From NCBI GenBank assembly GCA_016787445.1, contig JAEUTQ010000083.1:1-64000 (forward strand): a stretch of 64,000 bases of DNA, read 5' to 3'. Shown here in pieces: positions 8,949-18,456 of the stretch (position 1 is its first letter; every line of letters starts with the position of its first letter). The DNA comes from Bacteroidia bacterium (GTDB taxonomy: Bacteria; Bacteroidota; Bacteroidia; B-17B0; Aurantibacillaceae). The notes under the pieces were generated by a model that saw only the letters and a list, made by a program, of their open reading frames with translations, had not been told where the DNA came from and did no database searches. A program made the position numbers and the translations under genes.

Positions 8949-8990
8949 ACAAAGATACATCTAAATCCAATACATAAGAAACCAATGTAT
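8949..8990 (-). promoter_or_regulatory. Second copy of the PadR-type promoter-operator
   Basis: Identical over 42 bp to 8093-8134: ATACAT at 8955 and 8970, ATGTAT at 8985, and a -7 element TATCTTTG on the minus strand (8957-8950). It lies 23 bp before the TlpA-like gene. The sequence beyond the core (to about 9034) is recognisably similar to that beyond the first copy but has diverged, so the core looks conserved by selection. Confidence 0.7.
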
Positions 8991-9054
8991 ATGAATATTA
9001 TGTAATTTGCTGATTTAGAGGGAGTAAAATTTTAAAAGTGGAATCACCCCCTCC

Positions 9055-9166
9055 CGCTTCGCGGAAGCGCACCCCCCTCTCCCTTGGGAGAGGGCTGGGG
9101 TGAGGGTCTGCTTTAGTCACTACTAAAACCCCTCTGTCCTGCGGACATCTCCCCTTATCAGGGGAG
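9055..9166. repeat. Cluster of palindromic intergenic repeats
   Basis: Four short inverted repeats in a gene-free stretch: CGCTTC/GAAGCG at 9055-9069, CCCTCTCCC/GGGAGAGGG at 9075-9094, TGTCC/GGACA at 9135-9147 and CTCCCCT/AGGGGAG at 9149-9166. GC content is much higher than in flanking DNA. They look like dispersed hairpin repeats of the type common between genes in Bacteroidota; one may serve as a terminator. Nothing else was seen between 9001 and 9233. Confidence 0.6.
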
Positions 9167-9233
9167 AATTTAGTCATGGTTCAATTTAGCCTTTATATTA
9201 ACGAATAGGCTCTCACCCTGCTAAAGAGTAAAC

Positions 9234-9809
9234 TTACTTCTTATACAAATTCATCTCGTCGATATACTGCCAGGCTTTTTCAGGTAAATAATGGCGCACA
9301 TCTTTTTTCTTTTTGATGGCATCGCGGATGAAGGTGGAGGAGATATCAATAAAAGGCGCCTGTGTGAGAACTACGTTAGGATGTTGTTCTAATTCACTTG
9401 ATTTAGCGCCCGGTCGCGGATATACATACAATTTATATTTCTTTAAAATCTCTTCGTAGTTTTTCCATTTATGGAAGTTCTCTAAATTATCCTGTCCAAT
9501 GATTAAACTAAATGTATGTTGAGGATATTTTTCTTTTAAATGCACTAAGGTATTTATTGTATAAGAAGGTTGAGGCAAATCGAATTCAATGGTGCTGCTT
9601 TTAAAACGCGCATCGTCTTCAATGGCTACGTTTACCATATACAAACGCTGATTCTGGTTGAGCAGACTGGCTTTTTCTTTTAACGGATTATGCGGAGAGA
9701 TAACAAACCACACCTGCTCCATATCGGTAAACTCCACCATGTAATTAGCTAAGGCCATGTGGCCAACATGAATGGGATTAAATGAACCGAAGAATAAACC
9801 TATGCGCAT
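9234..9809 (-). CDS. nadD: Nicotinate-nucleotide adenylyltransferase
   Basis: Transfers AMP from ATP to nicotinate mononucleotide in NAD synthesis. The nucleotidyltransferase motif GLFFGSFNPIHVGHM is at the N-terminus, and the ISSTFIRDAI (SxTxxR) motif is near the C-terminus. The start at 9809 (MRIGLFFG) gives 191 residues, usual for NadD; an upstream in-frame Met at 9836 would overlap the preceding gene and add nine non-conserved residues. Confidence 0.95.
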   Translation of the reverse strand: MRIGLFFGSFNPIHVGHMALANYMVEFTDMEQVWFVISPHNPLKEKASLLNQNQRLYMVNVAIEDDARFKSSTIEFDLPQPSYTINTLVHLKEKYPQHTFSLIIGQDNLENFHKWKNYEEILKKYKLYVYPRPGAKSSELEQHPNVVLTQAPFIDISSTFIRDAIKKKKDVRHYLPEKAWQYIDEMNLYKK

Positions 9810-9813
9810 TTTG

Positions 9814-10989
9814 TTATTGTGTTTTTGAAAGCTCAAGGTAAGGCACCTTCTCTTGTTTTTCTACATTATCCTTGTTTTTGTATTTAACTAGCGCCTTATG
9901 TTCTAAATCATCAAGTGAAATAACTTCACATTGAATTATTTCTGTTTTTTTAAGCATTCCACCTTTTGACCAATTAACCTTTTCTCCAATGGTAAATTTG
10001 TATTTTTGAATCTCTTTTGAAAAATTCTCTTTTTCAGAAAGGTACTTGTCTTTTGAAATTTTTTCTATTTCTAAATAGCCAACATCTGTTGTTTTTTCTT
10101 CCCCATATATATTTAAATATTTAATTGAGGCTTTGTGATTCGAATTATTTAATCCTACAACCTCTCCAACTTTTAAACTTTTCGACTCAATCCAACTAAC
10201 TTGTTCACCTACTAGAAATTTATACTTTTCAATTTCTATATTAAATGAAGTGACAAATTCGTTATACTTATTAATGTCTGCCTTTTCTAATTTCAAATAA
10301 TCGAAATTATCTGTTTTAACATCACCGTATATATCAAGAAATTTAACTTTAGCATCATGCTTTTCGTTATTTAACGAGACAACCTCGCCATATTTCAATT
10401 TTGAACCTTCAGTCCAACTTACCTTTTCTCCAATAGCAAACTGATGTTTTTTAATCTCTTCCAGTTGTTGTTCTTTATATTTATTAAAAGTTTCATTGTT
10501 AACTGGAGTTAGTTTTTCATAACTAATATTATCAAGTTTGTCTTCGCCGTATTCATTTAAATACTTAACGCTAGCTTTTTGTTTAGTGTTGTCTAATTGA
10601 AAAATCTCAGCATATCTTGGTTTCCCCCCTTCTTTATAACTTACCTTATCTCCACCCTTAAAGCCACCTCCTGTAATTTCTCTGCCAATGAATTTTATTA
10701 GTTGAGCTTTTTTATGATTTCCATCCTCGAAAATTATCCCATCAACATTATTGTATTTTTTTCTTACTCTTGTTAGCGCTTCTTTGTATGATTTATCAGG
10801 ATCATCCGGATTCCAATAAACGTCCCAAATGTCAATTACATCGTATGGGTTAACAGGAGTTGCTCCAACAAAAATAAAGACACCATCAACTTGTTTGCCA
10901 ACTTTGGCAAGAGAATAATCTTTTTCAGTTTGAGCAGCAAGACCACCCATCAAAGCAACTAGTGTTAAAAAGTAGGTTATTCTTTTCAT
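9814..10989 (-). CDS. Secreted protein with four SH3-like (KOW/Agenet-type) repeats
   Basis: A 391-residue protein with a signal peptide (MKRITYFLTLVALMGGLAAQ) and four tandem repeats of about 50 residues joined by charged helical linkers. Each repeat begins with a pattern such as IGEKVSWTEG, continues GEVVSLNN..H.A.VKFL, and ends YLKLEK, starting near residues 112, 184, 257 and 332. The pattern suggests small SH3-like barrels. No catalytic motif. Function unknown; it lies 4 bp upstream of nadD on the same strand, probably by chance. Confidence 0.78.
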   Translation of the reverse strand: MKRITYFLTLVALMGGLAAQTEKDYSLAKVGKQVDGVFIFVGATPVNPYDVIDIWDVYWNPDDPDKSYKEALTRVRKKYNNVDGIIFEDGNHKKAQLIKFIGREITGGGFKGGDKVSYKEGGKPRYAEIFQLDNTKQKASVKYLNEYGEDKLDNISYEKLTPVNNETFNKYKEQQLEEIKKHQFAIGEKVSWTEGSKLKYGEVVSLNNEKHDAKVKFLDIYGDVKTDNFDYLKLEKADINKYNEFVTSFNIEIEKYKFLVGEQVSWIESKSLKVGEVVGLNNSNHKASIKYLNIYGEEKTTDVGYLEIEKISKDKYLSEKENFSKEIQKYKFTIGEKVNWSKGGMLKKTEIIQCEVISLDDLEHKALVKYKNKDNVEKQEKVPYLELSKTQ

Positions 10990-11023
10990 GGATTAAGATT
11001 TAATATGTCATTTATAATTTCTG

Positions 11024-11152
11024 CGACCCCTACGGGGTCGACGGTTTCTAAAAATCTTTTTTCTATAATGCTACGACTCCTGCGGAGTCGAACATGGTGC
11101 GCTGTTTTTCTAATCTGTGTCGTGTCTCGACTTCTCCCGATAGCTATCGGGA
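11024..11152. repeat. Palindromic intergenic repeats
   Basis: Between the repeat protein and ribE: CGACCCC/GGGGTCG (11024-11040), CGACTCC/GGAGTCG (11074-11090) and the perfect 18-bp palindrome TCCCGATAGCTATCGGGA (11135-11152), followed by a CCTTCGACAGGCTCAGG-type element near 11175. The first two are variants of one hairpin. They resemble dispersed Bacteroidota repeats; no promoter was recognised among them. Confidence 0.6.
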
Positions 11153-11201
11153 CGACATGACACCTGTGCCGGCCCCTTCGACAGGCTCAGGGACCGCTTA
11201 T

Positions 11202-11786
11202 TTACTTCCCTAACATCTTCGCGATGTATTTTCCTACTATGTCAAATTCCAGATTCACTTTTGTGCCGCGCTCAATGGATTTAAAATTGGTGTGCTCAAA
11301 TGTGTAAGGAATAATATGAACCGAAAACATATTTGGCTTCGAATCCACCACTGTTAAACTTACACCGTTAATCGTGATACTGCCTTTCTCAACAGTAATA
11401 TGCTTAGGGTTGCTTTCATATTCAAATACAAATTCCCAGCTGCCATTTAAATTATTAACGCTAACACAAGTCGCGGTTGTATCCACATGTCCTTGTACAA
11501 TATGTCCGTCAAATCTTCCGTTGGCCGGCATGCAGCGTTCTAAGTTCACCACATCCCCAACTTTTAAACTTCCTAAATTGGTCCGCTTCAAAGTTTCGTC
11601 AATAGCGGTCACCGTATAACGATCGCCGTTTATTTTTACAACCGTAAGGCACACACCGTTATGCGCTACGCTTTGATCGATTTTTAATTCGTGTGTGATA
11701 GAGGAAGAAAAAGTAAAATGCACATTGCTGCCTTCTTTTTCAATGCTTTCTGTTTTTGCTAATGTTTCAATGATGCCTGTAAACAT
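11202..11786 (-). CDS. ribE: Riboflavin synthase alpha chain
   Basis: Catalyses dismutation of two 6,7-dimethyl-8-ribityllumazine molecules to riboflavin. The 194 residues show the two tandem lumazine-binding barrels: N-terminal MFTGIIE with SVAHNGVCLTVV, and a second half with GHVDTTA and GSITINGVSLTVV. Length and motifs are typical. The start follows the TlpA-like gene by 1 bp, so the two are probably cotranscribed. Confidence 0.96.
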   Translation of the reverse strand: MFTGIIETLAKTESIEKEGSNVHFTFSSSITHELKIDQSVAHNGVCLTVVKINGDRYTVTAIDETLKRTNLGSLKVGDVVNLERCMPANGRFDGHIVQGHVDTTATCVSVNNLNGSWEFVFEYESNPKHITVEKGSITINGVSLTVVDSKPNMFSVHIIPYTFEHTNFKSIERGTKVNLEFDIVGKYIAKMLGK

Positions 11787-11787
11787 T

Positions 11788-13023
11788 TTACTTTTTTAAT
11801 AAGAGTTGTTCTACTAAATGTTCTGTTTTCTCTGTGTATTGTACGTAAGCTTTTCCTGTAGCCGGACCGCTGAATCCGGTGTAAATACTTTTTACTTCAT
11901 GATTGCGGTCGAGTATAATGGTAGTTGGAAACGCGCTGATGTTGTTGAAGAAAGGCAAGCTCTCGGCGGCTTTTGCTTTTCCTGTTAAACCTGTAATCAA
12001 CACATCATAATCAACCATAAAGCGTTTTTTCAGACGTAAAACATTTTTCTTGGCTTTTTCAAAATCGTCGGTGCGTTCATAGGCTAAAGCAATAATTTCC
12101 AAACCGGAGTTTTGATATTTATGGTACACTTTCGATAAATACGCGGTCTCATCCATACAATTCGGACACCAGCTGCCCATCAACTGAATGATGACAACTT
12201 TGTTTTTATATTTCTCATCACTCAAACTTACTTTTTTGCCTTCTGTATCCGGAAAGGTGAAATAGATTTTTTCTCCCGGTGTTTTTAAAACAGTAATCGA
12301 CTCCGGATCTTTTAATTTGAATTGCTCATTGCGTTTCGCCACAAAATTTTCGGTACCGCTATTGCTGTAAAATACTTTTCCTTCCAAATCATTTACTTTT
12401 CCTGTTTTGTTGTTGGCCGTCATGAAAAACAAAAAAGCATGAGAACCATCAAAACAAGAGAGCGACATGTTTGAATTTTGCACCGCTCCTTCTAAATAGC
12501 GATAGTCGCCGGTTTCAGTTAAGAAAGTGCCGGTTACTTTACTTCCGTTTTGTTTAAAGATACCAACGGCTTTATATGCATCAGAAGTGCCTGCATTAAA
12601 TGTGACTTCATAGCGACCGGTAAAATCTACTTTTGGTTTAGCGCTTGTTATAAAGCGTGTAGCGTTGTTGAATACAGCTTCAAACGGAAGTACGTTCTTT
12701 GTTTTTTTAGTGTGATTAATCCAAATTCCATTTAAAGAATCACCTCGTAATGCCGTGCGGAATTCAGTATCAAACACCGGCATGTAAAAGTTAACAGAGT
12801 CACCAAACACGGAAACTTCATCTACCACAATTTTCTCGTCGGCATTGAGTACTTCAATAACAGGAGCATTGTTAACGTATTTTACGTTAAAGTTGAAAGG
12901 AAGAATGATTTCGTTTTTTGTTTCACTTAATGTAAGTACACCGCGCCAGGTACCGCTTTTAAAATTTTGTGGAAAAGCAATCGCAGTGCAGAAACAAAAA
13001 AGTATAATCAGTTTTTTCTTCAT
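11788..13023 (-). CDS. Secreted TlpA-like redoxin with N-terminal beta domain
   Basis: A 411-residue protein with a signal peptide (ending near IAFPQ), a beta-rich N-terminal half of about 250 residues, and a C-terminal AhpC/TlpA thioredoxin domain with active site GSWCPNCMDE and the segment FPTTIILDRNHEV. Proteins of this layout are common in Bacteroidota and are thought to reduce disulfides in the envelope. Its start touches the leuS stop (shared base 13023) and its end is 1 bp from ribE, so leuS, this gene and ribE form a close-packed run. Confidence 0.88.
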   Translation of the reverse strand: MKKKLIILFCFCTAIAFPQNFKSGTWRGVLTLSETKNEIILPFNFNVKYVNNAPVIEVLNADEKIVVDEVSVFGDSVNFYMPVFDTEFRTALRGDSLNGIWINHTKKTKNVLPFEAVFNNATRFITSAKPKVDFTGRYEVTFNAGTSDAYKAVGIFKQNGSKVTGTFLTETGDYRYLEGAVQNSNMSLSCFDGSHAFLFFMTANNKTGKVNDLEGKVFYSNSGTENFVAKRNEQFKLKDPESITVLKTPGEKIYFTFPDTEGKKVSLSDEKYKNKVVIIQLMGSWCPNCMDETAYLSKVYHKYQNSGLEIIALAYERTDDFEKAKKNVLRLKKRFMVDYDVLITGLTGKAKAAESLPFFNNISAFPTTIILDRNHEVKSIYTGFSGPATGKAYVQYTEKTEHLVEQLLLKK

Positions 13024-15950
13024 TACATCACAATGTTTACAATCTTCTTCGGAACAATAATCACTTTCTTCGGTTGTTTACCCTCTAAGTATTTGTGTGT
13101 TTGTTCGGCTTCCATCACCAGCTTCTCAATTTCCTGTACACTTAAATTAGCCGCTAATTCCAAATTGAAACGCATTTTACCATTGAAGGAAATCGGATAA
13201 TTAAAATTATCTTCTACTAAATGCGCCTCGTTAAATTCTGGGAAGGCCGCAAAAGCAATGCTTCCTTTGTGGCCGAGTTTTTCCCACAACTCTTCAGCAA
13301 CGTGTGGCGCGTAAGGAGATATTAAAACCAACAATGGCTCTAGTATCGCGCGCTTGTTGCATTTTAAATCGCTTAATTCATTCACACAGATCATGAAATT
13401 ACTAACTGAAGTATTAAACGAAAAGCGTTCAATGTCTTCCGTAATTTTCTTGATGGTTTTGTGTAATGTTTTTAATTCCGGTTTTGTCGGCGCATCTTCA
13501 CTCACCACAAAACTTCCTGTTTGGTAGAACAAGCGCCACAATTTTTTTAAGAATCCTGATACGCCGGTAATGCCATTCGTGTTCCAAGGCTTGCTTTGCT
13601 CCAATGGACCTAAAAACATTTCGTATAAACGTAAAGTATCCGCACCAAATTTTTCGCAAATGTCATCTGGAGTTTGAACATTATGCTTCGATTTAGACAT
13701 TTTCTCAACTTCAGGAGTTGTTTTAAAAATATTGCTACCGTTGTTATTAAAGCTTATGAACTCGTTATTTAGCCAATAACCTCCTTCACAAATGAAAGCA
13801 GCAGCACTATCTTCATTCCACCATTCTAAATGCTTTTTTATGTCTAGAACAGAGTTGCTAACATTATTTACATTAGCATACTTATCAGTTGAATAATCAA
13901 ATTTTGAGCTTTTGTCTATAATGTCAGAGCTAATGAATACATTTTTAATTGCAAGAGGTATATTGTGTTCTTCCAAAACACTGCCTTTATAAATATAAAT
14001 TAATCGCTTATTGTTATCGTCAGGATTTTTTTCTACCGAAATTAATCTATTGATTTTTTCGCTCATCCCCTGTATCATCCCTTGATTAATCAATTTCTTC
14101 GCAGGTTCATCCACAGCAATAAATCCTCTGTCAAATAAAAATTTAGTCCAGAAGCGCACGTACAATAAATGTCCGGTAGCATGTTCACTGCCGCCAATGT
14201 ATAAATCTACATTTTGCCAGTAGTCGGTTAATTTTTTATCGGCAAATGCTTTATCATTCTTCGCGTCCATATAACGCAAGAAATACCAGGAGCTTCCTGC
14301 CCATCCCGGCATGGTGGTCCATTCGTAATCGTACTGTCCTTTGTATTTCCAGTCTTTCGCGCGAGCCAAAGGCGGCTCACCGTCTTCCGTCGGTAAAAAC
14401 TTATCGACTTCCGGTAACACCAATGGCAATTCATTCTCAGGCATCACATGCGGAATGCCGTCTTTATAATAAACAGGAATCGGTTCTCCCCAATAACGCT
14501 GACGGCCAAACACGGCATCGCGTAAACGGTAATTGGTTTTACCTTTTCCTAAATTTCTTTTTTCAATTTCTTCAATGGCTTTTTTAATGGCTGCTTTTAC
14601 TTCGAGTCCGTTTAAGAAATCGGAGTTAATGCATTTGCCTTCTTTGGCGTCGTAAGATTGTTCCTGCACATCCGGTCCTTCCACTACCTGTAAAATTGGT
14701 AAGCCAAAATGTTTAGCGAAGCGGTGATCGCGCTCATCATGTCCCGGCACTGCCATTACCGCACCTGTTCCGTAACCTGCTAACACATAATCGCCCACCC
14801 AAATCTGTACTTTTTTTCCTGTGAACGGATGAATGACATAAGCTCCGGTAAATACGCCGCTTACTTTGGTTACGTCCGCCTGGCGTTCGCGCTCACTTCT
14901 GTTCTTGGCTTTGGTAACGTAGTCCAGCACTGCGGCTTTTTGTTCCGCTGTTGTAATTGTATCGACATATTCATGCTCCGGTGCTATGGTGATAAAACTC
15001 ACGCCGAAAATGGTATCCGGACGGGTGGTGAACACTTCCAGGTGTAAGTCAGAATTTTCAATTTGAAATTTCAAACTTGTTCCTTCGCTTCTGCCAATCC
15101 AATAACGTTGAGATTCTTTTAAACTTTCTGTCCAGTCGATAGTATCTAATCCATCTAACAAACGCTGAGCATAAGCAGTAATGCGCATGCTCCATTGTTT
15201 CATTAATTTTCTTTCTACCGGATGTCCGCCGCGCTCACTCACACCATCTTTCACTTCATCATTCGCCAACACAGTTCCTAAAGCGGGACACCAATTCACA
15301 TACGCTTCACCTAAATAAGTAAGGCGGAAATTCATTAACACATCGCTGCGTTTTTTCTCGTCGAAGTTTTTCCATTGCTCCGGTGTGAAAGCTTCCAGTT
15401 CTTTTTCAATATCTCCGGTTAAAATATCATGTGTTAATCCTTTGAATCCTTCTGTTTCAAAAATCTTAATTAAGCTCTCGATTGGTTCTGCTTTATTGTT
15501 GCGTGGATTGTACCAACTGTTGAAGAGTTGAATAAAAATCCATTGTGTCCATTTGTAATACGAAGGATCTGAGGTTCTCACTTCGCGATCCCAGTCAAAT
15601 GAAAAACCGATTTTATCTAATTGTTCACGATAACGTGCAATGTTCTGCTCTGTAGTTACCGCAGGATGTTGTCCGGTTTGAATGGCGTATTGCTCTGCAG
15701 GCAAACCAAAACTATCATAACCCATTGGATGCAGCACATTAAATCCTTTGTGGCGTTTATAGCGCGCCATGATATCGGAAGCAATATAGCCAAGGGGATG
15801 CCCTACATGTAAACCCGCTCCCGAAGGGTAAGGGAACATGTCGAGTACATAATATTTTGGTTTGGTAGAAGTATTATCTGCTTTAAATGGTTTGGTGTCT
15901 TTCCAAATCTTTTGCCATTTATTTTCTATGTCCTTAAAATTGTATTCCAT
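13023..15950 (-). CDS. leuS: Leucyl-tRNA synthetase
   Basis: Charges tRNA-Leu. Class I signatures are visible: the HIGH-type motif HVGHP near the N-terminus ([16 protein letters not shown]) and the KMSKS loop MSKSKHN. An editing (CP1) domain with TTRPDTIFG lies between them. The start at 15950 ([13 protein letters not shown]) matches the family; the longer frame to 16013 adds 21 unconserved residues. The region before KMSKS is expanded by roughly 100 residues rich in N/S/K, an insertion seen in some Bacteroidota LeuS. Confidence 0.97.
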   Translation of the reverse strand: MEYNFKDIENKWQKIWKDTKPFKADNTSTKPKYYVLDMFPYPSGAGLHVGHPLGYIASDIMARYKRHKGFNVLHPMGYDSFGLPAEQYAIQTGQHPAVTTEQNIARYREQLDKIGFSFDWDREVRTSDPSYYKWTQWIFIQLFNSWYNPRNNKAEPIESLIKIFETEGFKGLTHDILTGDIEKELEAFTPEQWKNFDEKKRSDVLMNFRLTYLGEAYVNWCPALGTVLANDEVKDGVSERGGHPVERKLMKQWSMRITAYAQRLLDGLDTIDWTESLKESQRYWIGRSEGTSLKFQIENSDLHLEVFTTRPDTIFGVSFITIAPEHEYVDTITTAEQKAAVLDYVTKAKNRSERERQADVTKVSGVFTGAYVIHPFTGKKVQIWVGDYVLAGYGTGAVMAVPGHDERDHRFAKHFGLPILQVVEGPDVQEQSYDAKEGKCINSDFLNGLEVKAAIKKAIEEIEKRNLGKGKTNYRLRDAVFGRQRYWGEPIPVYYKDGIPHVMPENELPLVLPEVDKFLPTEDGEPPLARAKDWKYKGQYDYEWTTMPGWAGSSWYFLRYMDAKNDKAFADKKLTDYWQNVDLYIGGSEHATGHLLYVRFWTKFLFDRGFIAVDEPAKKLINQGMIQGMSEKINRLISVEKNPDDNNKRLIYIYKGSVLEEHNIPLAIKNVFISSDIIDKSSKFDYSTDKYANVNNVSNSVLDIKKHLEWWNEDSAAAFICEGGYWLNNEFISFNNNGSNIFKTTPEVEKMSKSKHNVQTPDDICEKFGADTLRLYEMFLGPLEQSKPWNTNGITGVSGFLKKLWRLFYQTGSFVVSEDAPTKPELKTLHKTIKKITEDIERFSFNTSVSNFMICVNELSDLKCNKRAILEPLLVLISPYAPHVAEELWEKLGHKGSIAFAAFPEFNEAHLVEDNFNYPISFNGKMRFNLELAANLSVQEIEKLVMEAEQTHKYLEGKQPKKVIIVPKKIVNIVM

Positions 15951-16034
15951 GTAATCGTAAAAAGTGCTGTTTTTATAGAGTATACAAAGATAGCTTTTTA
16001 GAGGGAATGGCAAGGGGGGAATTTAATTACTTAC

Positions 16035-16160
16035 GTTACTTTTTGCATCGCCAAAAAGTAACCAAAAAGCTCTTGATGCCGAAAGGCGATTTTGCGCAAG
16101 AGGCAGGCGCAAACCGCGGTTAAAATTGCCGTCGGCTTAGGCCTCGGAGGAGGCAATTTT
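16035..16160. repeat. Long compound palindromic repeat
   Basis: GTTACTTTTTG and CAAAAAGTAAC form an exact 11-bp inverted repeat (16035-16062); further on AAAATTGCC and GGCAATTTT (16122-16160) pair around a GC-rich centre. High GC relative to flanking genes. It appears to be a dispersed non-coding repeat. No gene was found between 15951 and 16231. Confidence 0.6.
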
Positions 16161-16231
16161 TCCGCTATCGCTGCCCGGCATCAACCTTCGATAAGAATTA
16201 ATCTAACGTAATCACAATAGCTATAATATTC

Positions 16232-16930
16232 TTACTTCTCCTGACTTAATGAAGACATTAATCCTGCGGCAAAAGGTGTCCAAAGTCCTGTTTTTACGCC
16301 ACAATGTTTTAATGCTTTGCTCGTCCAAACATTGCAGGTTTTAAATATGCTATACTTACCATTAGCTTCATAGAACAGATCGTTTTCGCCATATCCTGGG
16401 TGATTGATTTTAGCCACATCGCAATCATTTTTGCAAAAACTTTCTTCAATGTATTCAATCAGTTTTTTATATTGAGATATACTAATTGTTAGTTTGATTT
16501 TGTTTTTATTGAGATTCTGAGGTTCTTTCAAGTAACGAACATGCATTGCTGTGCCGCCAAGCCCAAAGGCAGCATTGAATGCAGTTGAAATTTTTAAATC
16601 AGACCATTCCGGTGTATTTAAATAGAATCCCTTGTCGCCCCATCCAAATGCGATGTAATTAAGAGAAGAGTCAGGAACCATGAATGTATCACGACAAAAT
16701 GTGGTTTCCCAATTTTTGGTGTCATTGTTTGAGGGGAGAGCTATATCCGTATGAACTCCGTTTGACAGCACGTAAATTGTTATCTGATTTTCTTTTCCGG
16801 AAATGGGTTGACCATTTACAGAAATTTGTGGAAGACTAAATGCACAAAGGAGGTAAGCGACCACAATTAGTAAGACAGATAATATTGATTTAAATAAAAT
16901 CGATTTGATGATTTGAAAATTAGTATTCAT
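16232..16930 (-). CDS. DUF2459 / TIGR02117 family protein
   Basis: A 232-residue protein with an N-terminal membrane anchor (about residues 10-32) and the family pattern YVLSNGVHTDIALP, FGWGDKGFYLNTPEW and ALGHCGVKT-like ending (KALKHCGVKTGLWTPF). The family has conserved His and Cys residues suggesting a hydrolase fold, but the function is not established. It stands alone between repeats and a GNAT gene. Confidence 0.8.
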   Translation of the reverse strand: MNTNFQIIKSILFKSILSVLLIVVAYLLCAFSLPQISVNGQPISGKENQITIYVLSNGVHTDIALPSNNDTKNWETTFCRDTFMVPDSSLNYIAFGWGDKGFYLNTPEWSDLKISTAFNAAFGLGGTAMHVRYLKEPQNLNKNKIKLTISISQYKKLIEYIEESFCKNDCDVAKINHPGYGENDLFYEANGKYSIFKTCNVWTSKALKHCGVKTGLWTPFAAGLMSSLSQEK

Positions 16931-16996
16931 GCTCTGTGTTTATATATTGATAGCACAGTTCACAAAAGGTAACCTCTAAATAATTGTTAATGGAAA

Positions 16997-17497
16997 TTAA
17001 ACTGTGAACCTATACTTCGCGATTTTGTTGCCGTGTTCAATATCATCACCAATGTAGCTCATGCCTGTTTTTTCTAAAACTTTTCGGGAAGCAATATTCT
17101 CAATAGCGGCGCGACCTACAATTGTCTTTAATCCTAAATTCAGAATGCCGTAATTGAAGCAAGCGAGTGCAGATTCGGTAGCATAGGCTTTTCCCCAGTG
17201 AGACTCAAAAAAGCGATAACCTAAGTCAATTTCATCTACTTCAAGTATGTGTTTGAGTCCGCACCAACCAATAAACTCATGGTTGGATTTTAAATGCACG
17301 GCCCATCTTCCGAGCTTGTTTTTATATTGAGGAAGTATAACATCCAAAATAATTTTTTGTGCTTCTGCGAAGTTGACGGGTCCATCACCGGTATAGCGTG
17401 TAACATTGGGATTACTGTTTAAATCCACTAATAATTGCGCGTCTTCAGGAGTAAATTCACGTAAGTAAAGTCTTTCTGTTTCTAGAACGATTTTCAT
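16997..17497 (-). CDS. GNAT family N-acetyltransferase (RimJ-like)
   Basis: A 166-residue protein with the RimJ/RimL pattern: LETERLYLREFTPEDA at the start, HWGKAYATESALACFNYG for acetyl-CoA binding and NIASRKVLEKTGMSYIG near the end. It would transfer an acetyl group to an amine; the substrate is not predictable. It abuts the nitrilase-family gene upstream by 1 bp. Confidence 0.9.
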   Translation of the reverse strand: MKIVLETERLYLREFTPEDAQLLVDLNSNPNVTRYTGDGPVNFAEAQKIILDVILPQYKNKLGRWAVHLKSNHEFIGWCGLKHILEVDEIDLGYRFFESHWGKAYATESALACFNYGILNLGLKTIVGRAAIENIASRKVLEKTGMSYIGDDIEHGNKIAKYRFTV

Positions 17498-18292
17498 TTA
17501 TAACAGCTTAAAATCATCGGCATCTAAGCCTACAGGAAATACTTTTCTGAATTCAGAGAGGTAATTGTAATCTAAGGTTACCGTTTCAATGCTTTCTTCG
17601 TTGGCTTTGGTTTTGCTGATGATTTCACCGCGTGGATTAATCACCATGCTGTCGCCGCTGTGCGCGATATTATTACCATCGGCGCCAATACGGTTAACCC
17701 CAATCACGAAACATTGATTTTCGATGGCACGGGCAATTAAAAGTTGCTTCCAGGGATAAGAGCGGACCTCAGGCCAATTGGCAACGTAGATTAAAACATC
17801 ATAAGCCGCGGTATAAGAACCGTTATTTTTTGTGAAAGTATTTCTGCTCCATACAGGGAAACGCAAATCGTAGCAAACAAGCGGACAAATCTTAAACTCT
17901 CCAATGGCTTGAATGATTTTATTTTCTCCTGCCGAGTAATGTTTGTCTTCACCCGCCATTCGGAATAAATGACGTTTGTTATAAAAGCTGAATGTACCGT
18001 TAGGCTGCACCCAAAATAAGCGATTAAAATAATTCCCCTTCTCTTCAACAGCCACGCTTCCTGTAATCACTGTGTTTTTTTCTTTCGCCTTTTGTTGCAA
18101 CCAGGCGAGTGTTGGTCCGGATGCAGGTTCGGAAAGTTTTGAGGGATTCATGGTGAATCCGGTGGTAAACATTTCGGGTAATACAATCAAATCCGTTTTT
18201 TCTTTAACTGAAAGAAGTAGATTATCGAAGTGCGCGAGGTTTTTTTCGCGGTCTTCCCAAAAAAGTGAGGTTTGAATGAGTGTTACCTGCAT
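17498..18292 (-). CDS. Nitrilase-family amidase (omega-amidase-like)
   Basis: A 264-residue carbon-nitrogen hydrolase. The catalytic triad is visible: Glu in VLPEMFTTGF, Lys in YNKRHLFRM and Cys in PLVCYDLRFPVW. The spacing and RHLFRMAGED resemble the omega-amidase/YafV group, which removes ammonia from alpha-ketoglutaramate-type omega-amides as metabolite repair. The assignment to YafV rather than another nitrilase branch is by resemblance. Confidence 0.88.
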   Translation of the reverse strand: MQVTLIQTSLFWEDREKNLAHFDNLLLSVKEKTDLIVLPEMFTTGFTMNPSKLSEPASGPTLAWLQQKAKEKNTVITGSVAVEEKGNYFNRLFWVQPNGTFSFYNKRHLFRMAGEDKHYSAGENKIIQAIGEFKICPLVCYDLRFPVWSRNTFTKNNGSYTAAYDVLIYVANWPEVRSYPWKQLLIARAIENQCFVIGVNRIGADGNNIAHSGDSMVINPRGEIISKTKANEESIETVTLDYNYLSEFRKVFPVGLDADDFKLL

Positions 18293-18421
18293 AAAACAAA
18301 TGTAAGAAATTGTATTATATTCTTAACCCCGATGCAAGTATATAAGAGTTTATTTTTGATAGATATTTGATCGGGATTAACCATTCTAAGATTGAAACCT
18401 GCTTAATTATTTTAAATAGGA

Positions 18422-18452
18422 TTGGTTTCAATCAAGAATTGGTATAACTTTA
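18422..18452 (+). promoter_or_regulatory. Bacteroidota-type promoter before the glycosyltransferase operon
   Basis: TTGG near 18423 and the -7-like TAACTTTA (18445-18452) are about 20 bp apart, with the ATG only 4 bp after the -7 element, implying a leaderless or very short-leader transcript. The match to TAnnTTTG has one mismatch. Confidence 0.4.
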
Positions 18453-18456
18453 CAAC

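Noticed and set aside
9055-9166. CRISPR or small RNA
   Set aside because: The inverted repeats differ from each other, have no regular spacers, and resemble dispersed intergenic hairpins.
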